DNA from: an uncultured Anaerolineaceae bacterium
Lineage (GTDB): Bacteria > Chloroflexota > Anaerolineae > Anaerolineales > Anaerolineaceae
Assembly (NCBI GenBank): GCA_938020565.1
Contig: CALIHP010000050.1
Location: 1-23,589 of the forward strand
Direction of reading: 5' to 3'
DNA length: 23,589 bases
Shown here piece by piece: positions 1 to 7,488 of this stretch; position 1 is the stretch's first letter, and each line of letters begins with the position of its first letter. A model generated the notes under the pieces. That model did not search any database. It was not told where the DNA came from and saw only the letters and a list, made by a program, of their open reading frames with translations. The position numbers and the translations under genes are program-made.

Positions 1-99
1 CGCCATCGCGAAGTAGGGGAGCACGCCGCATCCGACTCCGATCATAGCGAGCAGCACCGCCGCCAGGATTTGGCTAAAATGGTTTTTTATAACGTTCAT
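1..99 (-). CDS. N-terminus of a membrane protein, probably ABC exporter (partial)
   Basis: Only the first 33 codons are inside the window; the gene runs off the left edge. The ATG at 99 follows a purine-rich ribosome binding site (GAAAGGAAAAAG). The peptide starts MNVIKNHFSQ and continues into a hydrophobic segment (about residues 11-32, with a GVGCGVLPYF stretch). That resembles the first transmembrane helix of half-size ABC exporters that fuse a permease and an ATPase. The upstream gene on the same strand is a TetR regulator, with a terminator and an inverted repeat in between. This is the usual arrangement of a regulator and the efflux pump it represses. Family assignment rests on 33 residues and could be wrong; another polytopic transporter is possible. 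Confidence 0.5.
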   Translation of the reverse strand, partial: MNVIKNHFSQILAAVLLAMIGVGCGVLPYFAMA

Positions 100-123
100 C
101 TTTTTCCTTTCATAATGCGTTGA

Positions 124-165
124 CCCGCTTCGTCTGATTTTTTTGATGATTGGCTTTGAAGCGGG
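124..165. repeat. 8-bp inverted repeat in the leader of the left-edge transporter
   Basis: CCCGCTTC at 124-131 is exactly complementary to GAAGCGGG at 158-165, with a 26-base AT-rich loop. It lies between the operator-like repeat (186-201) and the start codon at 99, so it would form a hairpin in the transporter mRNA leader. There is no U-run next to it, so it is not an intrinsic terminator. It may be a regulatory or stabilising hairpin, or chance. Confidence 0.3.
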
Positions 166-185
166 AGCCTGGTAAACGCTTTTTT

Positions 186-201
186 GTTAGTGTTAACTAA
201 C
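186..201. promoter_or_regulatory. Candidate TetR operator
   Basis: An inverted repeat GTTAG-N6-CTAAC (N6 = TGTTAA) sits in the 154-bp gap between the TetR gene and the downstream membrane-protein gene. Size, symmetry and location fit a TetR-family operator controlling the transporter. No convincing -35/-10 pair was found on the minus strand here, and the same repeat is not evident in the TetR promoter. Autoregulation through this motif is therefore not supported. Confidence 0.4.
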
Positions 202-212
202 TATGGCCGCTG

Positions 213-238
213 AAAAAAATCGGGGCGCGCCCGATTTT
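213..238 (-). terminator. Intrinsic terminator of the TetR gene
   Basis: AAAATCGGG at 216-224 pairs with CCCGATTTT at 230-238 around the 5-base loop GCGCG. On the minus strand the stem runs straight into a 7-base T tract (213-219). It begins 16 bases after the TetR stop codon. It separates the regulator transcript from the transporter gene, so the latter needs its own promoter. Confidence 0.7.
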
Positions 239-253
239 AAAAATGGACCTCGG

Positions 254-880
254 TCAGCGGCGTTGGCTTTTAATAATCTGCTGCCAGCCGAAGTTCATCA
301 CAGCGGTCATAATTCCGGCGAAGCTCCGCGCCTTTTCATACGAATAGCCATGCGTAACGATTTCAAAAAAAGGCGCGAACGTCGTACTGTACAGCAGGTG
401 AAGCTGGTCATCGGTCAGCTCGTTGATTTCAACCCCGCTCCGTTTCAGCTCGGCAATGAACCGTTTCCCGTTCTCGACTTCCCGCATGACTAAATCATGC
501 CGGACGTTTTCGAATTTCGTACCGACGGAGCCATTAAAGATCAGCTGGAATTCGTCGAGATGATCGTAGAAGAAATCGAGAATTTCCCGATTGCTTTCGG
601 CGACCGCGCGTTCGAAACCCTCCAATCCTCCGGCGCAGATTTCCCGGAACGCGGCGTCGGTCAGTTCATCATCCCTCTTCGTCAATTTTTCGAAGGTCGG
701 ATCGGTCAAGGCGTAAAAAATATCTGCTTTGGCTGCGAAGTGCTTATATATCGCGCCCGCGGTTACGCCGGCGTTTTTCGCGATCGTTCGCATCGATGAA
801 TTCCCGAATCCATGCTTCAGGAATTCGGTTTTCGCGCTTTCGAGGATTTTTACGCGTGTATCGCTTTTGTCCCGCGGCAT
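254..880 (-). CDS. TetR/AcrR family transcriptional regulator
   Basis: A 208-aa protein of typical TetR length. Residues about 8-55 form the helix-turn-helix domain: an ILESAKTEFLKHGF first helix, then MRTIAKNAGVTAGAIYKHF, the diagnostic recognition-helix region. The remainder is a helical ligand-binding domain with no informative similarity. The ATG at 880 is preferred over an earlier in-frame start at 964 because GGAAAGGAG lies 8 bases upstream of it and the TetR domain begins there. A consensus promoter precedes it, a terminator follows, and the next gene on the strand looks like an ABC exporter. By family behaviour it should be a dimeric repressor released by a small hydrophobic ligand. 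The ligand cannot be read from the sequence. Confidence 0.9.
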   Translation of the reverse strand: MPRDKSDTRVKILESAKTEFLKHGFGNSSMRTIAKNAGVTAGAIYKHFAAKADIFYALTDPTFEKLTKRDDELTDAAFREICAGGLEGFERAVAESNREILDFFYDHLDEFQLIFNGSVGTKFENVRHDLVMREVENGKRFIAELKRSGVEINELTDDQLHLLYSTTFAPFFEIVTHGYSYEKARSFAGIMTAVMNFGWQQIIKSQRR

Positions 881-923
881 CCGTTTTCTCCTTTCCGATA
901 AGATAACAGCGTTTACCTGCAGA

Positions 924-952
924 ATCATATCAGCCCGGCGGCCAATTGTCAA
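924..952 (-). promoter_or_regulatory. Sigma-70-type promoter of the TetR gene
   Basis: On the minus strand, TTGACA (947-952) is separated by exactly 17 bases from TATGAT (924-929). The initiation site would be near 917, giving a leader of about 37 bases before the ATG at 880. It is close to the consensus of the housekeeping sigma factor. It points away from the ilv promoter at 1014-1022, making this a divergent promoter region. Confidence 0.8.
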
Positions 953-1013
953 ACAATCGGGCAAATTCTGAACGATGGGTTTGTCATTGAATTGGGTTCA
1001 GGCTGTTTTTCTT

Positions 1014-1022
1014 TGGTATGAT
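1014..1022 (+). promoter_or_regulatory. Extended -10 promoter of the ilv operon
   Basis: TGGTATGAT is a TGn-extended -10 element (-10 hexamer TATGAT at 1017-1022). No good -35 hexamer is present at 16-18 bases, in line with extended -10 promoters. Transcription would start near 1029, just before the T-box leader. The promoter is probably constitutive, with control exerted by the leader RNA. Confidence 0.55.
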
Positions 1023-1042
1023 TCTTCATGTTCAAGTGGATA

Positions 1043-1310
1043 CGGCATTGACGGGAAGAGTAGGGACGTCCTCCGGTCTCAGAGAGAGAATTGACGGGTG
1101 AGAATTCTTACCGCGGCGGAACGAAAATCAACCAGGAGCCTGACCGTCGAACCAGTCGGAACGGATTGGGGTAGGCGGTGACGATTGACCCTCGTTAACG
1201 GGTTTTCGGACCTGACGGGTTCGAGACGAGGCAGGGGCTTTTTTTTGGCCCATGCGAAGCTCAGGTGGTACCGCGAAGAGATCTTCGCCCTGATCGGGCG
1301 AAGTTTTTTC
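1043..1310 (+). ncRNA. T-box riboswitch leader, isoleucine-type
   Basis: Conserved T-box elements appear in order. The stem I base GACGG (1050-1054) pairs with CCGTC (1144-1148). The S-turn AGTA is at 1059-1062. AGAGAG (1081-1086) and GGTGAGA (1097-1103) form the apical region. The 3' specifier loop GAAAATC...GGAGCC spans 1123-1140, and the T-box core AGGTGGTACCGCG spans 1263-1275. The specifier is best read as ATC (1127-1129), an Ile codon, because its distance to GGAGCC fits known ileS-type leaders. The UGGU bulge (1266-1269) would pair with an ACCA tRNA end, as in tRNA-Ile. Uncharged tRNA-Ile should stabilise the antiterminator and allow ilv transcription. T-box identity is secure; the specifier assignment is by eye. 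Confidence 0.9.
1283..1309 (+). terminator. T-box-controlled intrinsic terminator
   Basis: CTTCGCCC (1283-1290), a 5-base loop, GGGCGAAG (1296-1303) and TTTTTT (1304-1309) form a classic intrinsic terminator. The stem begins just after the T-box core. The antiterminator helix that includes the core would compete with it, so termination should occur when tRNA-Ile is charged. It lies 62 bases upstream of the ilvB start. Confidence 0.88.
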
Positions 1311-1371
1311 TTAATTAAAATGACGCAAAGAGGCGGCAAAGCATGAATCACGGCTTATTTGGAGGCTTGAG

Positions 1372-3084
1372 ATGAAACTGACCGGCGCGCAGATCGTGAT
1401 GGAATGTTTACTGGAACAGGAGGTTGAAGTCGTTTTCGGTTATCCCGGCGGGACGATTTTGAATCTGTACGACGCGCTGTACGATTATCGCGACCGGATC
1501 CGGCATATCCTGACTTCGCACGAGCAGGGGGCGTCGCACGCGGCGGACGGGTACGCGCGCGCGACGGGAAAAGTCGGGGTTTGCTTTTCGACGTCGGGCC
1601 CGGGCGCGACGAACCTGGTAACCGGGATCGCGACGGCGTACATGGATTCGTCCCCGGTCGTATTGATTACCTGCAACGTGGCGTCGAACCTGATCGGGCG
1701 GGATTCGTTTCAGGAAATCGACATCACCGGTGTGACGATGCCGATTACGAAATGCAATTATCAGGTACGCGATATTCGAAAGCTCGCCGACGTGATCCGC
1801 GAAGCGTTCGCGGTCGCGGCGGCCGGGCGGCCCGCTCCGGTCCTGATCGATATCATGAAAGACGTTACGACCCAAACGACGGAATTTACGTTCCTTCCGA
1901 GGTCGGAGCATGGCAGCGACGCGCATATCGGCCGGCTCCTCAAGCGCAAAGCGATTATTATCAATTCTCCTGAGCCGGACGCTGAAAAAATCGCGATAGC
2001 GGCGGACTGGATCCGCGCGGCGGAGCGTCCGATGTTCGTGGTTGGCGGCGGGGTTGTTTCCGCCGATGCGTCGGCGTGCATGCGCAGGCTGGCGGCGCTG
2101 GTGAACGCGCCGGTCGCGAGTACGCTGTTAGCGAAGGGCGTTTTGTCCTTCGACGATCCGCTGTCGACCGGGCTGATCGGGATGCACGGGACGAAGCTGT
2201 CGAACCTGGCGTTCGTTGAAGCGGACCTGGTCATCGCGATCGGGGCGCGCTTTACCGATCGGGTCGCGCTGAATCCGGAGAAGTTCCGCGACGGAAAACG
2301 AATCGTGCAGATCGATATCGACGCGTCGGAGATTAATAAAAACGTCCGCGTCGATTTAGGAATCGTCAGCGACGCGAAAAAAGCGATCGAAGCGCTGTTG
2401 GCTGAGTTGGGCGATTCGTTCGAAAAGAAACCGAATTGGGCTGCGCCGATGGTGCCGGCGGCGCAGTGCGAAACGATCCGAACTGAAACGGAGCTTCTCA
2501 AGCCGATCGAGATCCTCGACGCGATTTATTCGGCGACAGGGGATAACGTTATTATCGCGACCGACGTGGGTCAGCATCAGATGTGGACCGCGCAGCACTT
2601 TAAAATTTCCCGCCCGCGGCAGCTGATTACCTCCGCGGGGTTCGGGACGATGGGCTTCGGGCTGGGAGCGGCGATGGGGGCGAAGGTCGGCTGTCCGGAA
2701 TCAGCGGTCGTTGCGATTACCGGCGACGGGAGTTTCCGGATGAATCTGACCGAGCTTTCGACGATTGAATACTATGATATCCCGGTAATCACGGTTATTT
2801 TCAACAACCAGACGCTGGGCATGGTCCGCCAATGGCAGACGCTCCTGTACCGCCGCCGCTATTCCGAAACGACGCTCGACCGCGGGCCGGATTTTGTCAA
2901 GGTCGCCGATGCGTTCGGGATCGCCGGAAAGCGGGTCACGAAGCTTCCCGAGTTCCGGAGCGCGTTCGCCGAAGCGCTGGCGAGCGGAAAGGCGGCGCTG
3001 ATTGAATGCATGATCGATATTGATGAGAAGGTTGTCCCGATGGTTCCCGGCGGGAAACACCTGAACGACTTCCTGATTGATTAA
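1372..3084 (+). CDS. ilvB: Acetolactate synthase, large (catalytic) subunit
   Basis: A 570-aa ThDP-dependent enzyme. It condenses two pyruvates to acetolactate, or pyruvate with 2-oxobutyrate to acetohydroxybutyrate, as the first common step of valine, leucine and isoleucine synthesis. The N-terminal domain carries the GYPGG motif and the catalytic Glu51 in SHEQGA. The central domain follows, with VGGG near 224-227. The C-terminal ThDP/Mg domain has GDGS at 451-454 and ends its motif at Asn478-Asn479. LGMVRQWQTLLY (482-493) and DSFQEIDITG (111-120) are typical of anabolic, FAD-containing AHAS rather than catabolic AlsS. The length is normal. The ATG follows GGAGG with good spacing. It is the first gene of ilvBNCD and lies directly behind the T-box. 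Cys128 replaces the common His in the TKHN-type segment. Confidence 0.97.
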   Translation: MKLTGAQIVMECLLEQEVEVVFGYPGGTILNLYDALYDYRDRIRHILTSHEQGASHAADGYARATGKVGVCFSTSGPGATNLVTGIATAYMDSSPVVLITCNVASNLIGRDSFQEIDITGVTMPITKCNYQVRDIRKLADVIREAFAVAAAGRPAPVLIDIMKDVTTQTTEFTFLPRSEHGSDAHIGRLLKRKAIIINSPEPDAEKIAIAADWIRAAERPMFVVGGGVVSADASACMRRLAALVNAPVASTLLAKGVLSFDDPLSTGLIGMHGTKLSNLAFVEADLVIAIGARFTDRVALNPEKFRDGKRIVQIDIDASEINKNVRVDLGIVSDAKKAIEALLAELGDSFEKKPNWAAPMVPAAQCETIRTETELLKPIEILDAIYSATGDNVIIATDVGQHQMWTAQHFKISRPRQLITSAGFGTMGFGLGAAMGAKVGCPESAVVAITGDGSFRMNLTELSTIEYYDIPVITVIFNNQTLGMVRQWQTLLYRRRYSETTLDRGPDFVKVADAFGIAGKRVTKLPEFRSAFAEALASGKAALIECMIDIDEKVVPMVPGGKHLNDFLID

Positions 3085-3110
3085 CCGGACGGAGAGGCGA
3101 GGTGACTACG

Positions 3111-3623
3111 ATGTCGTTGGATAATACTTTCATGATTTCAATTCTGGTCGATAATTACGCGGGAGTCCTGTCGCAGATTACGCGTCTTTTCTCCCGCCGC
3201 GGGTACAACATTCAGAGTATTACGGCCGACAAGACGCAGAATCCGGACGAGACGCGGTTTACGATCATCGCCGACGGCGATCAGACCGCCGCGCTCCAGA
3301 TCCTGCTTCAGCTCCGTAAGCAGATTTCGGTTATTTCCGCGAAGCTATTGGATCCCGAAGAGGCGATCCTGCGCGCGATGGTGATCGTTAAGGTGGACGC
3401 CGATACGAAGGAGAAGCGCGATGAAGTCATTCAGATTTCGAATATTTTCCGCGCCAATATTATCGATATCAGTCTGGACTGCCTGACGGTTTCCGTGACC
3501 GGGGATCCGGATAAGACCGAGGCGTTTATCCGGCTGATGGTCCCGTTCGGGATTCTGGAGCTGGTCCGCTCCGGGATCGTGACGCTCGAACGCGGCCGGC
3601 TAACGATTAACAGCGGTTATTAA
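3111..3623 (+). CDS. ilvN: Acetolactate synthase, small (regulatory) subunit
   Basis: A regulatory subunit that activates IlvB and confers feedback inhibition by branched-chain amino acids. An N-terminal ACT domain (about residues 5-78) shows the motif ISILVDNYAGVLSQITRLFS, then RRGYNIQSITAD. A C-terminal acetolactate-synthase small-subunit domain follows and ends after ELVRSGIVTLERG. About 170 aa is the typical bacterial length (also called ilvH in some species). Two starts are possible: the ATG at 3111 with GAGGTGA five bases upstream, preferred, or an in-frame GTG at 3102 behind GGAGAGG. The gap to ilvB is under 30 bases, so the two subunits are co-transcribed and probably made in similar amounts. 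Confidence 0.95.
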   Translation: MSLDNTFMISILVDNYAGVLSQITRLFSRRGYNIQSITADKTQNPDETRFTIIADGDQTAALQILLQLRKQISVISAKLLDPEEAILRAMVIVKVDADTKEKRDEVIQISNIFRANIIDISLDCLTVSVTGDPDKTEAFIRLMVPFGILELVRSGIVTLERGRLTINSGY

Positions 3624-3642
3624 TATAGAAGGAGATATAAAA

Positions 3643-4632
3643 ATGGCGAAGTTATATTACACGAACGATTGTAATCTGGAGCTGCTTAAGGGGAAGACTT
3701 TAGCGGTTATCGGGTATGGGAGCCAGGGACATGCGCATGCGTTAAACCTGCGCGACAGCGGGATGAACGTCGTCGTCGGGCTTCCGGCAGGATCGAAAAG
3801 CCGAGCGGCGGCGGAGAAGGAAGGGCTGAAGGTCCTGACGGCGGCCGAGGCGGCGAAGGCCGGGGACGTGATCATGATCCTGATCCCGGACGAAAAGCAG
3901 GCGGAAATGTACGCCGCGGACGTCGCGCCGAACCTGAGCGCCGGGAAGGCGCTCGTCTTTGCCCATGGATTTAATATTCATTTTGGCCAGATCGTTCCGC
4001 CGGCGGACGTCGACGTTTTCATGGTCGCGCCGAAGGGCCCGGGGCATACGGTCCGTTCGCAGTTCGTCGAGGGCTTCGGCGTTCCGGACCTGATCGCCGT
4101 GTATCAGGACGCAACCGGCAAGGCGAAGGATCTGGCGCTGGCCTGGGCGGCGGGGATCGGCGGGGCCCGCGCCGGGATCCTTGAAACGACGTTTAAAGAG
4201 GAGACCGAGACGGATCTCTTCGGGGAACAGGCGGTTCTCTGCGGTGGGGTGGTTGAGCTGATGCGCGCCGGATTTGAAACGCTCGTTGAAGCGGGGTACC
4301 AGCCGGAATCGGCGTATTTTGAATGTCTGCATGAAATGAAGCTGATTATCGATCTGGTCAACAAGGGCGGGATCGGGATGATGAATTTCTCGATTTCAGA
4401 CACGGCTGAATATGGCGAGTATGTCGCCGGTCCGCGCGTGATTACCGGGGAAACGAAGAAAGCGATGAAAGCGATTCTCAGCGATATTCAGGACGGTTCG
4501 TTCGCGGGAAAATGGATTCTGGAGAATAAGACCGGACGGACGTTCTTTAACGCGCGCCGTCGTATGCTGGCGGAACATCCGATGGAAACCGTCGGCGCGG
4601 AGCTGCGCGAAAAGATGATCCGGAACGGATAA
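3643..4632 (+). CDS. ilvC: Ketol-acid reductoisomerase (class I)
   Basis: A 329-aa enzyme converting acetolactate or acetohydroxybutyrate to the dihydroxy acid by alkyl migration and NAD(P)H-dependent reduction. The Rossmann motif GYGSQGHAHALNLRDSG spans 25-41. The cofactor loop that follows contains Ser51 and Ser53 (GLPAGSKS), suggesting NADPH preference. Metal ligands typical of class I are visible: Asp191 and Glu195 in DLFGEQ, and Glu227 and Glu231 in FECLHEMK. The length matches the short class I form without the duplicated knot domain. A strong site (GAAGGAGATATAAAA) precedes the ATG, 19 bases after the ilvN stop. Its place between ilvN and ilvD follows pathway order. Confidence 0.97.
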   Translation: MAKLYYTNDCNLELLKGKTLAVIGYGSQGHAHALNLRDSGMNVVVGLPAGSKSRAAAEKEGLKVLTAAEAAKAGDVIMILIPDEKQAEMYAADVAPNLSAGKALVFAHGFNIHFGQIVPPADVDVFMVAPKGPGHTVRSQFVEGFGVPDLIAVYQDATGKAKDLALAWAAGIGGARAGILETTFKEETETDLFGEQAVLCGGVVELMRAGFETLVEAGYQPESAYFECLHEMKLIIDLVNKGGIGMMNFSISDTAEYGEYVAGPRVITGETKKAMKAILSDIQDGSFAGKWILENKTGRTFFNARRRMLAEHPMETVGAELREKMIRNG

Positions 4633-4643
4633 GGAGGGCGCGG

Positions 4644-6305
4644 ATGCGTTCCGAAGCGATTAAACTGGGGGCCGAGCGCGCGCCGCATCGCAGTTTACTG
4701 AAAGCGATCGGGTACACGGACGAAGAGCTGGCGCGGCCGCTGATCGGCGTCTGCAATTCGTTTAATGAAATTATCCCCGGGCATATTCACCTGAACCAGA
4801 TCGCGGAAGCGGTCAAGGCGGGGATCCGGATGGCGGGCGGGACGCCGGTCGAATACGGCGCGATCGGCGTCTGCGACGGGATTGCGATGGGCCATGAGGG
4901 CATGAAATATTCGCTCCCGTCCCGCGAGCTGATCGCGGATTCCTGTGAAACGATGGTTCAGGCGCATCGGCTGGACGGGGTCGTTTATATTCCGAACTGC
5001 GATAAGGTCGTTCCGGGGATGCTGATGGCGGCCTGTCGCGTCGATATCCCGGCGATTTTCGTGTCCGGGGGACCGATGGCGTCGCGGACGGTGAACGGAC
5101 GCGGGTTAGACCTGAACTCGGTTTTCGAGGCGGTCGGCGCGATCAAGGCGGGGAAAATCGACGAGGAGGAATTAAAATTCGTCGAGGATAACGCCTGTCC
5201 AGGCTGCGGGTCGTGTTCCGGGATGTTCACTGCGAATTCGATGAACTGCCTGACCGAGGTTCTGGGGCTGGCGCTTCCCGGAAACGGGACGATCGCTTCG
5301 ACGGACGCGGCGCGGATCCGGCTCGCGAAGCTGACGGGGATGAAGGTCGTGGAGCTGGTCGAACGGGATATCAAGCCGTCGGATATCGTGACCGAAGCGT
5401 CGCTGGCGAACGCGTTTACCGCCGACATGGCGCTCGGCTGTTCCAGCAATTCGCTGCTGCACCTGACCGCGATCGCGAACGAGCGCGGGCTTGGACTCGA
5501 CCTGCGGCGGGTGAACGAAATTTCAGAGCGGACGCCGAACCTCTGCCGTCTGGCACCGGCGGGCGTTCATCATGTTCAGGACCTGGAAGCGGCCGGCGGG
5601 ATTCAGGCGCTGCTGACGGAGCTGGCGGCGCATGGCGCGCTGGACGGCTCGGTCCTGACCTGTACCGGACGGACGCTGGCGGAAAATCTCGCCGGACGGA
5701 AATTTATCCCGAACCCGGTTATCCGTTCGTTCGACGATCCGTACGCGAGGACGGGCGGGCTGGCGGTGCTGTTCGGGAACGTCGCGGAGCGCGGGAGCGT
5801 CGTCAAGCGATCCGCCGTCGCGCCTGAAATGCTGACGCATTCGGGCCCTGCGCGCGTTTTTGACAGCGAGGACGAGGCAATCGCGGCAATTTATGGCGGT
5901 AAGATCAACAGCGGCGACGTTGTCGTTATCCGCTACGAAGGGCCGAAGGGTGGCCCGGGAATGCGCGAGATGCTGTCGCCGACGTCGGCGATCGCGGGGA
6001 TGGGGCTGGATAAGTCGGTCGCGCTGATTACCGACGGGCGTTTCTCGGGCGCGACGCGCGGCGCGTCGATCGGGCATGTCTGTCCCGAGGCGGCGGACGG
6101 CGGCGTAATCGCGCTGATCGAAGAGGGCGATCGGATCACGATCGATATTCCGAATTATTCGGTGACGCTCGACGTTCCGGCGGATGTCCTGGCGGAGCGG
6201 CGGAAGCGCTGGAAAGCGCCTGCGCCGCGCGTGACCAGGGGTTACCTGGCGCGGTACGCGAAGCTGGTCGCGTCCGCGTCCGAGGGGGCTGTCCTCAGGG
6301 CGTAA
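4644..6305 (+). CDS. ilvD: Dihydroxy-acid dehydratase
   Basis: A 553-aa iron-sulfur dehydratase that turns 2,3-dihydroxy-isovalerate or -methylvalerate into the 2-oxo acid, the third common step of the pathway. Visible motifs are IPNCDKVVPGML (Cys119), the cysteine-rich CPGCGSCSGMFTANSMNC segment (Cys191 in CGSC), PGNGT, and GRFSGATRGASIGH near the C-terminus. The early segment reads NEIIPGHIHL. It therefore lacks the TPCN cysteine of the oxygen-stable [2Fe-2S] plant/mycobacterial type and resembles the E. coli and clostridial form, which carries an oxygen-sensitive [4Fe-4S] cluster. That fits an anaerobe but is inferred. An AAGGAGGG site precedes the ATG, 11 bases after ilvC. It is the last gene of the operon; no ilvE or leu genes follow. 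Confidence 0.97.
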   Translation: MRSEAIKLGAERAPHRSLLKAIGYTDEELARPLIGVCNSFNEIIPGHIHLNQIAEAVKAGIRMAGGTPVEYGAIGVCDGIAMGHEGMKYSLPSRELIADSCETMVQAHRLDGVVYIPNCDKVVPGMLMAACRVDIPAIFVSGGPMASRTVNGRGLDLNSVFEAVGAIKAGKIDEEELKFVEDNACPGCGSCSGMFTANSMNCLTEVLGLALPGNGTIASTDAARIRLAKLTGMKVVELVERDIKPSDIVTEASLANAFTADMALGCSSNSLLHLTAIANERGLGLDLRRVNEISERTPNLCRLAPAGVHHVQDLEAAGGIQALLTELAAHGALDGSVLTCTGRTLAENLAGRKFIPNPVIRSFDDPYARTGGLAVLFGNVAERGSVVKRSAVAPEMLTHSGPARVFDSEDEAIAAIYGGKINSGDVVVIRYEGPKGGPGMREMLSPTSAIAGMGLDKSVALITDGRFSGATRGASIGHVCPEAADGGVIALIEEGDRITIDIPNYSVTLDVPADVLAERRKRWKAPAPRVTRGYLARYAKLVASASEGAVLRA

Positions 6306-6311
6306 AGAAAG

Positions 6312-6347
6312 AAAAGACGGAGCCGGTTTTTTGCGGCTCCGTCTTTT
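6312..6347. terminator. Bidirectional intrinsic terminator after ilvD
   Basis: A perfect 14-bp stem, AAAAGACGGAGCCG (6312-6325) with CGGCTCCGTCTTTT (6334-6347), encloses an 8-base loop. It has A-runs on the left and T-runs on the right. It lies in the 62-bp gap between two converging genes and can serve both ilvD (plus) and the exported-protein gene (minus). Confidence 0.88.
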
Positions 6348-6367
6348 GATAGTGGCTCAGACAGACG

Positions 6368-7297
6368 TTAGAACTTTATATCCATGCGGATTGGCAGCTC
6401 AGAATCGCCGATCCAAAGCGACGGTTCCAGCTTTTCATTCAGGTATTTCAACCGGAACTGAGGATTGCCGAGGTCAAATCGGATTTCGTTGATATTTTCT
6501 CGGTTCATCCCTTCGGGGACGCTCAGCTCAAACTGGATTGTATATTCGGTTGAATCGTTATCATCGGATACGGTCGTTTCGATTTTTTCCGGCAGTCCGA
6601 AGGCCCCGTTCCGGTTCACGAACGCTATCAGCGTTTCCGGATTTTCGAGAACGATCGATTTCAGGTAATCTCCTTCAACGATCCAGTCGAACGTCAGCTG
6701 GTCATCGACGGAAAGATTTTCGAATTCAAATTCGAACTGGTTATTGGTTCGCAGCTCGAACGCCCCTGCGGACGATTCCTCAGTGATCGGGTATTCGATT
6801 TCAATCGGATCAGCGTCGTCGATCGTTCCCGCGGCGCGGCTGTTGAAGATCAGGGCAATTGGTTTTTCCAGCGGAATCCGGACCGTCTCCGAATCGTTCG
6901 CATCTCCGACGATCAGCTCCGGCGAAGAAAAAATAACCTGAAATTCGTCGAGCGCGGCGATCTTCTCCGCGAACGGGTACGCAAAGTCCATCCGGGAGAC
7001 GGCGAGCGGAATATCGCTATCGCGATACAGCGTCGTAAATTCGTCCGCGACCTGATCGACTTTCCCGTCGATCAGGGTAAATACGTTTTGGCGGTTGACC
7101 GTTTCCGGCGCAGCGCTTTCCTCGTCCTGCCGAAGCGAAAGGCTGAATCGAAGCGCGCCCTCCGCGGTATGGAAACCGGCTATGAGGATGGAACCGGAAT
7201 TGCCGGAGAGAACGAAGCCGTCCGGAATCGGCGCGAAGCCTGCCGTGAGAATCAGGATCAGGATCATCCCGATGATCCATGTCGATTGTTTTTGCAT
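6368..7297 (-). CDS. Exported protein of unknown function
   Basis: I do not recognise a family for this 309-aa protein. It has an N-terminal signal peptide: Gln2 and Lys3, a hydrophobic core at about 7-20 (WIIGMILILILTAG), and a likely cleavage after AGFA. There is no lipobox cysteine and no later membrane segment. The mature part is acidic and rich in Asp, Glu, Asn and Ser with alternating hydrophobic residues, suggesting an extracellular beta-rich domain. A second Ile/Glu-rich half near 200-309 resembles a carbohydrate-binding or adhesin-like beta sandwich only in composition. AAGGAGG lies 6 bases before the ATG. A short secreted-peptide ORF and a terminator lie just upstream on the same strand, and expression is likely to depend on readthrough. 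Confidence 0.75.
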   Translation of the reverse strand: MQKQSTWIIGMILILILTAGFAPIPDGFVLSGNSGSILIAGFHTAEGALRFSLSLRQDEESAAPETVNRQNVFTLIDGKVDQVADEFTTLYRDSDIPLAVSRMDFAYPFAEKIAALDEFQVIFSSPELIVGDANDSETVRIPLEKPIALIFNSRAAGTIDDADPIEIEYPITEESSAGAFELRTNNQFEFEFENLSVDDQLTFDWIVEGDYLKSIVLENPETLIAFVNRNGAFGLPEKIETTVSDDNDSTEYTIQFELSVPEGMNRENINEIRFDLGNPQFRLKYLNEKLEPSLWIGDSELPIRMDIKF

Positions 7298-7317
7298 AGA
7301 ATCCTCCTTGATTATTT

Positions 7318-7348
7318 AAAAAGCTTCCTCTGAAGAACAGAGAAAGCT
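7318..7348 (-). terminator. Terminator/attenuator between a 28-codon ORF and the exported-protein gene
   Basis: Read on the minus strand, an 11-bp stem (7338-7348 with 7322-7332, including one T-G pair) closes a 5-base loop and is followed by TTTTT. It lies between the stop of the short ORF at 7364 and the ribosome binding site of the 309-aa gene. No separate promoter is obvious for that gene, so the hairpin may act as a partial terminator or attenuator. Confidence 0.6.
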
Positions 7349-7363
7349 CTGCAGCTTCGATTA

Positions 7364-7450
7364 TCAGGTAAACGCTGCTTCTTTTTCCGCAATAGCTATT
7401 CCAATCGGAAGTGAAAATACGACTAAAACAAAGAACGATAACTTTTTCAT
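7364..7450 (-). CDS. Small ORF encoding a 28-aa signal-peptide-like product
   Basis: This short ORF starts with ATG behind GAAAGGAG (10-base spacing) and ends TGA. The product begins MKKLSFFVLVVFSLPIG and has a hydrophobic core with an AIA cleavage-like site, leaving only a 7-residue tail (EKEAAFT). A consensus-like promoter (7489-7517) lies about 35 bases upstream and a terminator follows immediately, so it looks like a deliberately expressed unit. It could be a secreted peptide, a small membrane protein, a leader peptide controlling the downstream exported protein, or the remnant of a longer gene. I know of no family match. Confidence 0.5.
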   Translation of the reverse strand: MKKLSFFVLVVFSLPIGIAIAEKEAAFT

Positions 7451-7488
7451 TTTGGCCGTTCTCCTTTCTATTACTGCATATATACTTT

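Noticed and set aside
907..919. The 13-mer CAGGTAAACGCTG (here as reverse complement) recurring at 7365-7377, with shorter matches at 171-180 and near 14530
   Set aside because: Several exact 13-base matches are expected by chance in a window this long on both strands. One match is in the coding part of the small ORF and another inside the MFS gene.
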